A stretch of DNA of 64,000 nucleotides, taken from assembly GCA_964442525.1 (NCBI GenBank), contig CAYTZO010000002.1, positions 1 to 64,000 of the forward strand, given 5' to 3'. This document shows positions 9,827-18,698 of the stretch, one piece after another. Numbering within the stretch: the stretch's first letter is position 1; every line of letters starts with the position of its first letter. The notes beneath the pieces were generated by a model. The model was not told where the DNA came from, did not search any database, and saw only the letters and a list, made by a program, of their open reading frames with translations. This stretch comes from CAYTZO01 sp964442525 (GTDB lineage Bacteria > Patescibacteriota > Microgenomatia > UBA10105 > UBA927). The position numbers and the translations under genes are program-made.

Positions 9827-10139
9827 AACTTACGGCATGTTCCTTGTTGTACTTGTTCTCATTACGCTTTTGGTAAGAGATTTACCTTATTTTAACGTGC
9901 TGGTCATTAACAGAATCTGGATTGTTTATCTGCTTGCACTTCTGCTTATTTTTCTTTCCAATATAAGATTTCATGTGCGATACGTTGTCTATTTCACCCT
10001 TGCGCTTTTTGTCGTGGGGCTTGTCCTTACGCTCCTCAGACTGACGTTTTTTGCAGACGGAGTCGGCGTAATTATCTATTTTGCGCTATGGATTATCCTT
10101 ATCCACAGAATATTTTTGTATTTTAAGCAACCGCATTGA
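9816..10139 (+). CDS. Small four-helix membrane protein, unknown function
   Basis: A 107-residue protein made almost entirely of about four hydrophobic helices with few charged residues. It overlaps the end of the large GT-C gene by 11 bp and ends 1 bp before the next GT-C gene, so it is translated as part of the same unit. I recognise no family. Size and position between two GT-C proteins suggest an accessory membrane subunit, which is only an inference from context. Confidence 0.7.
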   Translation: MINRTYGMFLVVLVLITLLVRDLPYFNVLVINRIWIVYLLALLLIFLSNIRFHVRYVVYFTLALFVVGLVLTLLRLTFFADGVGVIIYFALWIILIHRIFLYFKQPH

Positions 10140-10140
10140 C

Positions 10141-11484
10141 ATGCTTTTCCTATTTATTTTGATATTTTTCATTGCTATCTTCCGACCCTGGTTCGCCTTG
10201 GGCGGCACGCTGAGCGCCGGAGACTGGCCGTATCTTTTCCGTGAACAAATACAGCAGTTTTCGTGGCTGCCCGAATCCAGGCTCTTGTGGCTTGCTCCTT
10301 ACTATCAGCTCGGGACAAAAATCGTTGTTCAGTACCTGGGCCTCCCCTGGAATATTGCCGAGCGGGTTTTGTGGTTTTGGCCGTGGATTGCGATTTCGTT
10401 TTTTTCCGCCAGGAAATTTACAAAATCATCTCTTGGCGGCCTTGTTTACACGACCAATACCTATGCCCTTATGCTTGTCGGCGGGGGACAGATGGGGGTA
10501 GCGATGGCATATGCGTTTGCGCCGCTCGTTTTTGTAAATGCCTGGTTTTTTCCGATCCAGCTCATGTTTGATCCGAGGATTGCACTTCTTACTATCCTTG
10601 CGATAGCAGCATATAGGCTTGTCATAGATAAGCAGATATTTAAGCTCTTAATACCGGTCGTTGCTGGGCTCGCGCTCAATTCATTTTGGATTATTTCGCT
10701 TCTGAGACGGCCGGCCCTCGTGGGCGTACAGATAAAAGAAGCGACCGAGGCAGCGGTGCGGTTTCTGAGTTTTGCCTCATTTTCCAATGCGCTCGGCCTG
10801 CTTCACCCAAACTGGCCGGAAAATATTTTCGGAAAAATTTATTTCCTGAGGCCGGAATTTTTGATCATTCCCATTATTGCTTTTACCAGTCTCCTGTTCT
10901 CCAACAAAAAAATTGTATTTTTCAGTCTTCTTTCTCTTTTCGGCGCATTTTTGGCAAAGGGAGCAAACGGCCCGTTTGCGTTTGTTTATCCGGCACTTTT
11001 TGCGTTCATCCCAGGATTTCAGGCCTTCCGCGATCCGACAAAATTTTATCTTTTTATCGCCTTGGGTTACAGCGTGCTTATCCCGTTTGCTCTCGCCCGT
11101 CTTGCGGAGCGCTTCCATATCGGCAAACTTCTTCCGTTTGTTTTTCTGTTGTTTTGGGGGTTGACGCTCCGAGAAGCGGTCACCGGGAAGCTTGGCGGTA
11201 CGTTTATTCCCGTAGAGGTTCCGAAGGAATATCTGCTTCTTAAAGACCCTGCGACTGCCTGGTACCCAAAAAAATCACGATTTAGCTACAGTGGGGGTGA
11301 TTTCGTTTCCCTTGAAAACGTGCGGTATGTTGCAATACCCGTTGACGTCCGCGGAGAAATTTTTGTAACAGAGGGCAAGTATGATGCGCAAAAGCGTACG
11401 GAAGCAATAGAATACATTGCCACGATGTCGGGACTTCGCAGACGGGAAGAGTTTAGAGATCTTGCCGTATTTGAGAAATTATGA
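10141..11484 (+). CDS. GT-C-like multi-spanning membrane protein
   Basis: The ATG at 10141 (MLFLFILIFF) directly follows the TGA of the upstream gene; an in-frame ATG at 10081 would give a polar N-terminus lying within that gene and is less likely. The 447-residue protein has about ten transmembrane segments. Its first loop SAGDWPYLFREQ resembles the GHDLVAPLNP loop of the protein at 6476-9826, and YTTNTYALMLVGGGQ resembles the following helix region, so the two look like distant relatives. Presumed to transfer sugars from a polyprenyl carrier outside the membrane. Confidence 0.62.
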   Translation: MLFLFILIFFIAIFRPWFALGGTLSAGDWPYLFREQIQQFSWLPESRLLWLAPYYQLGTKIVVQYLGLPWNIAERVLWFWPWIAISFFSARKFTKSSLGGLVYTTNTYALMLVGGGQMGVAMAYAFAPLVFVNAWFFPIQLMFDPRIALLTILAIAAYRLVIDKQIFKLLIPVVAGLALNSFWIISLLRRPALVGVQIKEATEAAVRFLSFASFSNALGLLHPNWPENIFGKIYFLRPEFLIIPIIAFTSLLFSNKKIVFFSLLSLFGAFLAKGANGPFAFVYPALFAFIPGFQAFRDPTKFYLFIALGYSVLIPFALARLAERFHIGKLLPFVFLLFWGLTLREAVTGKLGGTFIPVEVPKEYLLLKDPATAWYPKKSRFSYSGGDFVSLENVRYVAIPVDVRGEIFVTEGKYDAQKRTEAIEYIATMSGLRRREEFRDLAVFEKL

Positions 11485-11702
11485 AAATCCAGGACGTATT
11501 TTTTCTCGCTGTTTTCCTTCTTCTTTTTTGGCGAAAAAAATATTCTTCGTTCATGCCTCTCGGCCTAATCTGCCTTGTTGTTGCCATACCACTCTTTTGG
11601 CTTCGTATCTTTTTTACTGCCGAACGCCTGACGTGGTACGCAGCGGCATTTTTTGCCGTTTTTGCGGTATTTTCCTTGGTGCGGGCCAATAGGGTACAAT
11701 AA
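11481..11702 (+). CDS. Small membrane protein, unknown function
   Basis: The 73-residue product is basic and hydrophobic with about three predicted membrane helices. It begins with ATGA coupling to the GT-C gene, and its stop codon overlaps the -10 box of the following epimerase gene. No family is recognised. It is the second small membrane protein attached to a GT-C gene in this stretch (the other is at 9816-10139). Confidence 0.6.
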   Translation: MKIQDVFFLAVFLLLFWRKKYSSFMPLGLICLVVAIPLFWLRIFFTAERLTWYAAAFFAVFAVFSLVRANRVQ

Positions 11703-11706
11703 GGGC
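11695..11706 (+). promoter_or_regulatory. -10 element of a leaderless-type promoter for the galE-like gene
   Basis: TACAAT (11695-11700) is followed by six bases (AAGGGC) and then ATG. Transcription starting about seven bases after the -10 would begin at the start codon itself. No good -35 hexamer is visible at 16-18 bp. AAGG could alternatively act as a weak, too-close ribosome binding site. Confidence 0.5.
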
Positions 11707-12678
11707 ATGAAGGTACTGGTCACAGGCGGAGCAGGGTACATAGGTGCCATTACGAACGCAGTCCTCAGGGTCCGAGGGATAGAAACCGTAGTTTTTGACA
11801 GCCTCAAAAACGGCCACCGTGCCTCGGTGGGTGATACGCCGTTTATCTCAGGTGACCTCACGATCAAAGGCGACATTGATGAGGTTTTCGAGAAACATAC
11901 ATTTAACGCGGTCGTCCACTTTGCAGCTCTGGCCTTGGCTCCTGAATCAATGCGAAAACCTTACGAGTATTACACGAATAACGTTTTGGGGGGCATTAAC
12001 CTGCTTGAATCCATGAGAACGCATGGGTGTAAAACAATTATTTTCTCCTCTACCTGCGCAGTCTACGGCCGGCCGAACAAATTGCCGGTAACAGAAGAAG
12101 AGAAAATTCAGCCGGAAAGCGTGTACGGATCAAGTAAACACATGTTTGAGGAAATCCTTGCATGGTACGGTAAAATATACGACTTCCAATATGTCAATTT
12201 ACGCTATTTTAACGCTGCCGGAGCAATGTTGGACGGCAGTCTTGGCGAGGATCACGATCCGGAAACCCACATCATCCCTATTCTTCTCTCGGTCGCCAAC
12301 GCTCGCAAGAAAAATTTTGAGCTTTTCGGCAGCGATTATCAGACTCCCGATGGCACATGCGTCCGCGACTACATCCACGCGGTTGACCTTGCGGACGCGC
12401 ATATCAAGGCGCTTGAGTATCTCACCAAGGGAGGAGAATCAACGTCGGTTAACTTGGGCGTCGGTCGAGGATACAGTAATTTGGAGGTATTAAAGACCGT
12501 GGAAGAAGTTACCGGCAAGAAAATTCCATATGTGGTCAAACCCCGCAGGCCCGGAGATCCGGACAAAATTTATGCCGACAGCTCCAAAGCAAAAAAACTT
12601 TTCGGCTGGCAACCGAAACATTCTGATCTGGCAACCATAATAGCAAGCGCATGGAAGTGGCATGAGAATCGGCATTGA
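11707..12678 (+). CDS. galE: UDP-glucose 4-epimerase (GalE-like)
   Basis: Starting at ATG 11707 (MKVLVTGGAGYIG), the product is 323 residues, near the usual 330-340 for GalE. It shows the NAD-binding GGAGYIG loop, VVHFAALA, FSSTCAVYGRP, the catalytic YGSSKHMFEE (YxxxK), and the GalE-typical NLRYFNAAGA and DGTCVRDYIHAVDLADAH blocks. GalE interconverts UDP-glucose/UDP-galactose or their N-acetyl forms. Which pair is used here cannot be decided. The upstream in-frame ATG at 11653 is inside another gene and rejected. Its last 17 bp overlap the next gene. Confidence 0.85.
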   Translation: MKVLVTGGAGYIGAITNAVLRVRGIETVVFDSLKNGHRASVGDTPFISGDLTIKGDIDEVFEKHTFNAVVHFAALALAPESMRKPYEYYTNNVLGGINLLESMRTHGCKTIIFSSTCAVYGRPNKLPVTEEEKIQPESVYGSSKHMFEEILAWYGKIYDFQYVNLRYFNAAGAMLDGSLGEDHDPETHIIPILLSVANARKKNFELFGSDYQTPDGTCVRDYIHAVDLADAHIKALEYLTKGGESTSVNLGVGRGYSNLEVLKTVEEVTGKKIPYVVKPRRPGDPDKIYADSSKAKKLFGWQPKHSDLATIIASAWKWHENRH

Positions 12679-13183
12679 CATCAGCCAGGTCGTTTATGAG
12701 GGAACCGGGGTGGGCAACTACGTCCGGCGTATCGTTACGGCGCTTCTCAAACTCGACAAAAAGAACGACTATGTTCTTTTCGGAGCTTCGCTAAGGAGAA
12801 GAGACGTTTTCCGAACGTATTTTCCGAAAGAAAAACTCGTCACTGTCCCGATCCCCCCGACCATACTCGAATTTCTCTGGAATCGGCTGCATATAGTTCC
12901 TGTCGAGTGGTTTACCGGGACGCTTGATATTTTTTGGAGCAGCGACTGGACGCAGCCGCCGCTTATTCACGCAAAAGGGGTGACAACGATACATGATCTT
13001 ACGCCCCTCCTTTTTCCAAAAGAGACGGATGATCGGATTGTTGCGGTACACAAACGGCGGCTGGTATGGGTAAAGCGGGAATGCAATGCGATTTTCTGCG
13101 ACAGCATTGCCACTAAAAACGACGCGGTCAAACTCCTAAAAATTCCCAAAAACCGGCTGCATATCGTTTATCCTGGCATATGA
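12662..13183 (+). CDS. Orphan N-terminal half of a family 4 glycosyltransferase
   Basis: Only 173 residues long, beginning MRIGIDISQVVYEGTGVGNY, as full-length GT4 enzymes of this type do, and containing GVTTIHDLTPLLFP and CDSIATKNDAVKLL. It ends at NRLHIVYPGI, exactly where the linker to the donor-binding C-domain should begin. No C-terminal domain follows; the next ORF, coupled by ATGA, is a complete different GT4. A GT-B enzyme needs both domains, so this is either a remnant, a split subunit or a paired non-catalytic half. No frameshift that would restore a C-domain is apparent. Confidence 0.75.
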   Translation: MRIGIDISQVVYEGTGVGNYVRRIVTALLKLDKKNDYVLFGASLRRRDVFRTYFPKEKLVTVPIPPTILEFLWNRLHIVPVEWFTGTLDIFWSSDWTQPPLIHAKGVTTIHDLTPLLFPKETDDRIVAVHKRRLVWVKRECNAIFCDSIATKNDAVKLLKIPKNRLHIVYPGI

Positions 13184-14259
13184 ATATTGCTATCGACGGC
13201 TATGAAGCCAATATTGAGCAGCGCGTCGGCATAGGCCGATATGCGTTTGAGATTCTCCGTCACATTTACGGACTTAAGCCGGAACACGATTTCACTGTTT
13301 ACCTGCCGTCAGCTCCTCTTGCTGACATGCCCGAGGCTACGTCATGGTGGCGCTACCGGGTCCTTAGGCCTCGAACGCTCTGGACGTTTTTTGCTCTTCC
13401 ACGGGCTCTTTCCAAAGATAAACCGGATGTCATTTTCTCGCCGACTCATTATGTCCCGCGCTTTGTGCGGATAAGGCGGGTTATGGCTATTATGGACACT
13501 TCCTATCTTAAGTATCCTCACCTCTTTCGCAGGGAGGACCTGCATAAACTGGTTAATTGGACCTCGTACGCAGCCCGGGTCGCCGAAAAAATCGTCACGA
13601 TAAGCGAACACAGTAAGCGTGCTATAATTGAAGCATACGGCGGTCCGACGAGCCGCGTTGTGGTTACGTATCCGGGTATGAGCACACTGCAAAAAACAAC
13701 CAGTACTTTTCCACTCCCGAAAAACTATATTTTGAGCGTAGGAACGATTCAGCCGCGCAAAAATTACGTCCGGCTTATCGAGGCGGTTGCCAAAATTCTT
13801 CCCGATTTTGACGATCTTCAACTGGTCATCGTCGGGAAAAAGGGTTGGATGTGGCAGGATTCGCTTACGGCTCCGAAAAAGCTCGGAATAGAAAATAGCG
13901 TCCAATTCCTTGATTTCGTTCCCGACGGCCTGCTCCCGACGCTTTATAAACATGCCCGCTGTTTTGCCTTAGTGAGTCTTTACGAAGGATTCGGACTTCC
14001 TGTTGTCGAGGCAATGGCGAACCGGTGTCCCGTGGTAGTCAGCAACGTCTCAAGTATTCCGGAAATTGCCGGTTCTGCCGCAATTTATGTGGATCCAAAT
14101 AACGTCGATACCATTGTCAAAGGGCTCCGTCGGGCACTCACGGAAGATAACTCCGAGAGGATACGGCAGGGAATTGTTCAAACCAAAAAGTTTTCATGGG
14201 AAAAAGCAGCCAGGAAGACACTCAAAGTTTTAGAAGACGTGGGAAGGGGAAGTGTATGA
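13180..14259 (+). CDS. Family 4 glycosyltransferase, full length
   Basis: The 359-residue GT-B enzyme has an N-domain starting MNIAIDGYEANIEQRVGIGRY, a linker around VVVTYPGM, and a C-domain starting ILSVGTIQPRKNYVRLIEA. The donor-site E-x7-E pattern is seen in SLYEGFGLPVVEAMANRCPVV (about residues 267-287). This subgroup includes mannosyl- and rhamnosyltransferases of the RfaB/WbnK type that decorate lipid-linked glycans at the cytoplasmic membrane. It is coupled by 4-bp overlaps to both neighbours. Confidence 0.88.
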   Translation: MNIAIDGYEANIEQRVGIGRYAFEILRHIYGLKPEHDFTVYLPSAPLADMPEATSWWRYRVLRPRTLWTFFALPRALSKDKPDVIFSPTHYVPRFVRIRRVMAIMDTSYLKYPHLFRREDLHKLVNWTSYAARVAEKIVTISEHSKRAIIEAYGGPTSRVVVTYPGMSTLQKTTSTFPLPKNYILSVGTIQPRKNYVRLIEAVAKILPDFDDLQLVIVGKKGWMWQDSLTAPKKLGIENSVQFLDFVPDGLLPTLYKHARCFALVSLYEGFGLPVVEAMANRCPVVVSNVSSIPEIAGSAAIYVDPNNVDTIVKGLRRALTEDNSERIRQGIVQTKKFSWEKAARKTLKVLEDVGRGSV

Positions 14260-14834
14260 GGGCACTTATTGACTTTTGGGTGTTCCTCTGTACCCTGACG
14301 GGGTATATCCCGAGTCATACGGTTCGGCTGTTTCTCTATAGAACGCTTTTTGGTGTCCGGGTCGGGCACGATTCATCCGTCCACTGGCGGGCAGAGTTTA
14401 ATCAGCCCGCAGGAGTTGCCATCGGGCATAACAGCGTGATCGGAAACGATGCGTTTCTGGATGGCAGGAAAAAAAGGATCGGAACGAGTTATTGGCAAGA
14501 TTTTTTTGGCAAAGGTCCCCGTCCGTTAACAATAGGAAACAACGTTTCGATAGCGGGAGAAGTGAGGATTTATACGATGGAACACGATATAGACTCGCCG
14601 GACTTTGCCGAGACGAGCGCGCCGGTCACCATAGACGATTACGTGGTTATAGGGACCCGCGTTACCATACTGCCGGGCGTGCATATCCACAGGGGAGCGG
14701 TTATTGCCTCGGGAGCCGTGGTCACTAAGGACGTGGGGGAGTATGAGGTGGTCGGAGGAATACCGGCTAGATTTATCAAGAAAAGACCTTCAAATCTTCA
14801 TTACACGCTAAAATTTGCCAGGCTTTTTCAATAA
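14256..14834 (+). CDS. Hexapeptide-repeat (left-handed beta-helix) acyltransferase
   Basis: The ATG at 14256 overlaps the previous stop (ATGA); 192 residues. After a short hydrophobic N-terminus come imperfect hexapeptide turns: VAIGHNSVIGNDAF, LTIGNNVSIAGEVRI, VTIDDYVVIGTRVTILPGVHIHRGAVIASGAVVTKDV, ending in the CAT/NodL-type VVGGIPARFIKKRP. The histidine in YTMEHDIDSP is the likely catalytic base by comparison with the WcaF/NodL/maltose acetyltransferase family. Probably O-acetylates a sugar of the surface glycan; the acceptor is inferred from context. Confidence 0.85.
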   Translation: MRALIDFWVFLCTLTGYIPSHTVRLFLYRTLFGVRVGHDSSVHWRAEFNQPAGVAIGHNSVIGNDAFLDGRKKRIGTSYWQDFFGKGPRPLTIGNNVSIAGEVRIYTMEHDIDSPDFAETSAPVTIDDYVVIGTRVTILPGVHIHRGAVIASGAVVTKDVGEYEVVGGIPARFIKKRPSNLHYTLKFARLFQ

Positions 14835-15700
14835 TGGATCTTTCTATTATCATTGTCAGCTTTAATACCAAGAAACTCATCGACGATTGCCTTGCCTCGG
14901 TTTTTGCCAGTCTCAAAGGGACAGATGTGAGCTTTGAGGTGATTGTTGTCGATAACGTCTCTACCGACGGCACGCGCGATATGCTCGCCAAAAAGTACAG
15001 AAACGTCCGGATTATCTTAAATAGCGAAAACGTTGGCTTCGGAAGAGCAAATAATCAGGGGATAGCCCAGGCCCGCGGTGATTACATTTTTCTTCTCAAT
15101 TCAGATACCATAGTAACCAACAACGCAATCGGAAAACTTCTCTCATTTAGCCGGCAGCATCCGAGAAGCTTTATAGGTCCAAAGCTCCTTAACCTTGATC
15201 GCTCGCCGCAGACGTCGTGCGGTCCCTTTTTTTCACTGCCGGTCGTTTTTGCCTCCCTTTTTCTGCGAGGTGATCGTATCAGACTCACCCGCTGGTCGCC
15301 AAATAGTGTTCGCAGAGTCGATTGGGTATCCGGAGCGGCGCTGTTGGGACCGAAGAAGCTCTTCTTGGATGATCTCCTCTTTGACGAGAAAATTTTTATG
15401 TATATGGAAGAGATAGATCTCCTCTATCGCGCGCGGCGGAAGGGGTACCACACGCTTTTCTATCCGCGCAGCGTGATTATTCACCTCGGAAGCGGGAGTT
15501 CGACAAATAAGAAGAAAGGTCCGGTACTTAACATTTACCGGGGGCTTATATACTTTTATCAAAAACATCACGGAAGGATTTCAACGGCGATCCTCAAAGC
15601 CATGCTTCGGACAAAGGCGGCCATTGCGTGGGGCCTTGGGTTTGTGGCGGGGAGTCGTTATCTTAAAGAAACCTATGCAGAAGCTTACCGGCTGGTTTAG
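14834..15700 (+). CDS. Family 2 glycosyltransferase (rhamnosyltransferase WbbL-like)
   Basis: A 288-residue GT-A enzyme: SIIIVSFNTKKLIDDCL at the start, VIVVDNVSTDGT, NVGFGRANNQGI, and the DxD-type LLNSDT near residue 93. The later block MYMEEIDLLYRARRKGY carries the E(E/D)xD element typical of the WbbL/rhamnosyltransferase subgroup. Its start overlaps the previous stop by 1 bp, and its 3' end overlaps the next gene by 26 bp. The WbbL assignment is to a broad subfamily and does not prove rhamnose as donor. Confidence 0.87.
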   Translation: MDLSIIIVSFNTKKLIDDCLASVFASLKGTDVSFEVIVVDNVSTDGTRDMLAKKYRNVRIILNSENVGFGRANNQGIAQARGDYIFLLNSDTIVTNNAIGKLLSFSRQHPRSFIGPKLLNLDRSPQTSCGPFFSLPVVFASLFLRGDRIRLTRWSPNSVRRVDWVSGAALLGPKKLFLDDLLFDEKIFMYMEEIDLLYRARRKGYHTLFYPRSVIIHLGSGSSTNKKKGPVLNIYRGLIYFYQKHHGRISTAILKAMLRTKAAIAWGLGFVAGSRYLKETYAEAYRLV

Positions 15701-18698
15701 GGCAAACTGGCTCATAGTGTCAGTCTTATTTCTTTTGGCGTTTATTCCGCTGTATCCAAAACTGCCGGTTATTAACGTCATCCGGACCTGGGTCTATATC
15801 AGGCTCGAGGATTTTGTGATCGCTGCCGTTGTCTTGGGGTATGGCATCGCATTTGTCCGTAACCGTAAGATCGCGCAAACCCCCCTGACCATACCCGTCG
15901 TCTTTTTTTGGATCGTCGGGGCGCTCTCGATGGTGTTTTCTATTTTGTTTATCGGAAAAAAGATTCCTGGGTTCTTTCCCCACCTGGCTCTTCTTCACTA
16001 CCTCCGGCGCATTGAATATCTCATCCTCTTTTTTGTCGCGTACGCGGCTCTGGTCAAACGGCCGAAGCTCCTGCCGTGGGTCGTGGGTACGCTCACTGTC
16101 ACCATGGTAGGTATTGTGATCTACGGACTCGGGCAGAAGTTTTTGGGCTGGCCGGCATATCTCACCATGAATGAGGAGTTTGCCAAGGGGATACCGCTAC
16201 GCCTGCCTCCAACGGCCCGCGTCGCCTCTACTTTTGGGGGGCACTATGATCTAGCTGCATATCTGGTACTCCTTATCCCAATTCTTGCCAGCGCAATTTT
16301 TGGGGTAAAAAAGATCGGAAGTAAAATTCTTTTGTTCTGCGTTGCCCTTGCGGCCTATGTGCTTCTTCTTTTTACGGCATCGCGCGTTTCTTGGGGGGTG
16401 TATCTTATCGCCATATCGTTCATGCTCCTCTGGCAAAGGAAGTGGTGGCTTATACCGTTTGTCATCATCGGAAGCTTCATCCTCCTCAATTCCGTGGGTA
16501 CTGCCTCAGAGAGGTTTTACAAAACGCTCCGTTACAGTAACGTCGTAATCGATTTGACGACGGGTCAGCCCATTGGGACGCTTGATAAGATCGAGGGAAC
16601 CCAGGTCGTCGTTCAAAAGCAGGAATCGCCGGCGGCTGAAAACCTTCCGAAGGGGACAGCCTATATTGGCATTCCAACCACGCCGGTCACGACTCCGGCT
16701 CCCAAACCCGGCAAAACCATAAAAAACGTACCGGTATTTACCAGTCTTGCGCTTGCCTCCGGCTCCGGAGAGATTGCCACGGTGTCAGGAAGTTATCTTG
16801 TGTCCCAGGCATTTGTCTATGATATTTCAATTACCACAAGATTTCAGGGGCAATGGCCGCGGGCCATGGAGGCCTTCCGAAGGAATATTTTTCTCGGCAG
16901 CGGATATTCATCGCTTTCTCTGGCCGTTGACGGCGATTATTTACGGATGCTCGGAGAGACGGGGATTGTTGGTACGATTGCATTTTTGGGAATATTCCTT
17001 GCGGCGTTTTATGCGTATATACGAGGGCGCAACCGGTTAACGGGTTTGGAATTTTCGTTTGTCACGGGGTTGTTTGCCGGTATCGTTGGTCTTTTCCTCA
17101 ATGCAATCCCTATCGATGTTTTTGAAGCATCGAAGGTTGCCTTCACACTGTGGCTTCTTTTGGGTGTAGCGATTGCGATCCTTGCCAGGGTTCGTGAGGC
17201 GTGGACATCGTATCCAAAACTCCTTTGGCGGGCGGCAACATCCAATATTGTCTACGCACTCGCTATAAGCGCGTCAGCGTTTGCCCTCTGGCGCCAAACC
17301 ACTAGCCTCTATTTTGTCGGCGATGATTTTACCTGGCTTCGCTGGGCGGCCAGTACACCCACAAACATGGTCTGGAAATACTTTACTGACGCAGGAGGCT
17401 TTTTCTATCGGCCAATTCCTAAAGTTTGGTACTTTGTTCTTTATGCATTTTTCTGGCTCAAGCCCGCTCCGTATCACGTGATGTCTTTGGTGCTCTTTTC
17501 AGCGATTGCGGTGGTTCTTTTTCTTTTGCTGCGAAAAAGAGGAGTGCGCGCCACGCTCAGCTTACTCTTTACCGCCCTTTTTCTCTCCCTTTCTATTCAT
17601 CATGAAAATATTTTCTGGATCTCCGGACAAAGCAGTTTGCTGTCCGCTCTTTTTATGCTCCTCTCATTGTTTCTGTTTGACGTTTCATACGGCAGATCCA
17701 GGAGATTTTCCTGGGCATACCAAACGTTTGGTTATATATTCCTGGCTGCATCACTGGTGAGTTATGAAGGGGCCATCGCAATGCCCGTGGTTTTGGGATG
17801 GCTTTTCTATGCGCTCTATGGTAAATCATCCCAAGCGATTCTCTCCGCGGCAGTTCTGCCGGTTTACTGGTTCGTCCGGTCGCGCGTGAACGCGGTCGCC
17901 CCCGGAGGAGATTATTCGGTAAATCCGGCAAAGTTTTTGGCAAACGGGTTTGGCAACGGTGTCGGGTATCTTTTCGCCATAATTTTTGGTCCGTCGGTTC
18001 TTGACATAACCAGCCGCATTCGGTCGGTTGCCCGGCCGTTTGTCGTCTGGATTTCCATCGGGCTTGTGCCGGTTCTTGTCGCTATCATTGGGTTTTTTTG
18101 GCAGGCTAAATCGCGGATCGGCAGATATAAGGAAAGTAGCATTTGGTTCATGGCATTCGTTTTCTCTCTTGTTCCTGTCGTTGGGCTCGGGGGTGCGGCA
18201 GAGCGGTATGCATTTATTCCATCGCTTTTTATGATTATGGCCGCAGGGACATTTATTGAATCATTATGGGTCAAGCTTCGGGCTCCTGCAAAGGTAGTCG
18301 TGACGATAGCGGTCATCCTTATCATAATCTGGAATTATCGTGACATGAAAACCATAGAGGGAGATTGGGTAAAAGCCGGCAGCGTTGCCGAGCAAACGCT
18401 CCTGACGATGCGCAGAGAATACTTTCCCCTCAGTCGACCCATCGCGTTTATCGTGGTCAATACGCCGATTCGCTACGGAAGAGCTTGGATTTTCCCGACG
18501 GGACTCCCTGACCCTCTTTGGCACATCTTTAAGTTTAATCCGTATGCCTACCTTGTCATACCTGTCCCAACCATAGAGGCGGGATATAAAACGGATGTTC
18601 CCGAAGGGGCGGGGAAAGTCGTTCTCGTATTTGAAGATTTTATTCTCAAACGCGTGGAACGCGATTTTAAGCAGGTAGAAGTGGATGCCGCGCCATGA
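15675..18698 (+). CDS. Fusion: O-antigen ligase/polymerase-like domain plus GT-C-like domain
   Basis: From ATG 15675 the product is 1007 residues. Residues 1-540 resemble O-antigen ligase/Wzy proteins: about twelve membrane helices, ASTFGGHYDLAAYLVLLIP and TASRVSWGVYLI helices, and a large extracellular loop (about 275-400) rich in Pro/Thr, then NIFLGSGYSSL. Residues 545-1007 form a second multi-spanning unit beginning YFVGDDFTWLRW, an acidic first loop of GT-C type, followed by FFYRPIPKVWY. The halves would be ligase or polymerase and sugar transferase on the same face of the membrane. The fusion is read directly from one uninterrupted frame; the activities are inferred. Confidence 0.7.
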   Translation: MQKLTGWFRANWLIVSVLFLLAFIPLYPKLPVINVIRTWVYIRLEDFVIAAVVLGYGIAFVRNRKIAQTPLTIPVVFFWIVGALSMVFSILFIGKKIPGFFPHLALLHYLRRIEYLILFFVAYAALVKRPKLLPWVVGTLTVTMVGIVIYGLGQKFLGWPAYLTMNEEFAKGIPLRLPPTARVASTFGGHYDLAAYLVLLIPILASAIFGVKKIGSKILLFCVALAAYVLLLFTASRVSWGVYLIAISFMLLWQRKWWLIPFVIIGSFILLNSVGTASERFYKTLRYSNVVIDLTTGQPIGTLDKIEGTQVVVQKQESPAAENLPKGTAYIGIPTTPVTTPAPKPGKTIKNVPVFTSLALASGSGEIATVSGSYLVSQAFVYDISITTRFQGQWPRAMEAFRRNIFLGSGYSSLSLAVDGDYLRMLGETGIVGTIAFLGIFLAAFYAYIRGRNRLTGLEFSFVTGLFAGIVGLFLNAIPIDVFEASKVAFTLWLLLGVAIAILARVREAWTSYPKLLWRAATSNIVYALAISASAFALWRQTTSLYFVGDDFTWLRWAASTPTNMVWKYFTDAGGFFYRPIPKVWYFVLYAFFWLKPAPYHVMSLVLFSAIAVVLFLLLRKRGVRATLSLLFTALFLSLSIHHENIFWISGQSSLLSALFMLLSLFLFDVSYGRSRRFSWAYQTFGYIFLAASLVSYEGAIAMPVVLGWLFYALYGKSSQAILSAAVLPVYWFVRSRVNAVAPGGDYSVNPAKFLANGFGNGVGYLFAIIFGPSVLDITSRIRSVARPFVVWISIGLVPVLVAIIGFFWQAKSRIGRYKESSIWFMAFVFSLVPVVGLGGAAERYAFIPSLFMIMAAGTFIESLWVKLRAPAKVVVTIAVILIIIWNYRDMKTIEGDWVKAGSVAEQTLLTMRREYFPLSRPIAFIVVNTPIRYGRAWIFPTGLPDPLWHIFKFNPYAYLVIPVPTIEAGYKTDVPEGAGKVVLVFEDFILKRVERDFKQVEVDAAP

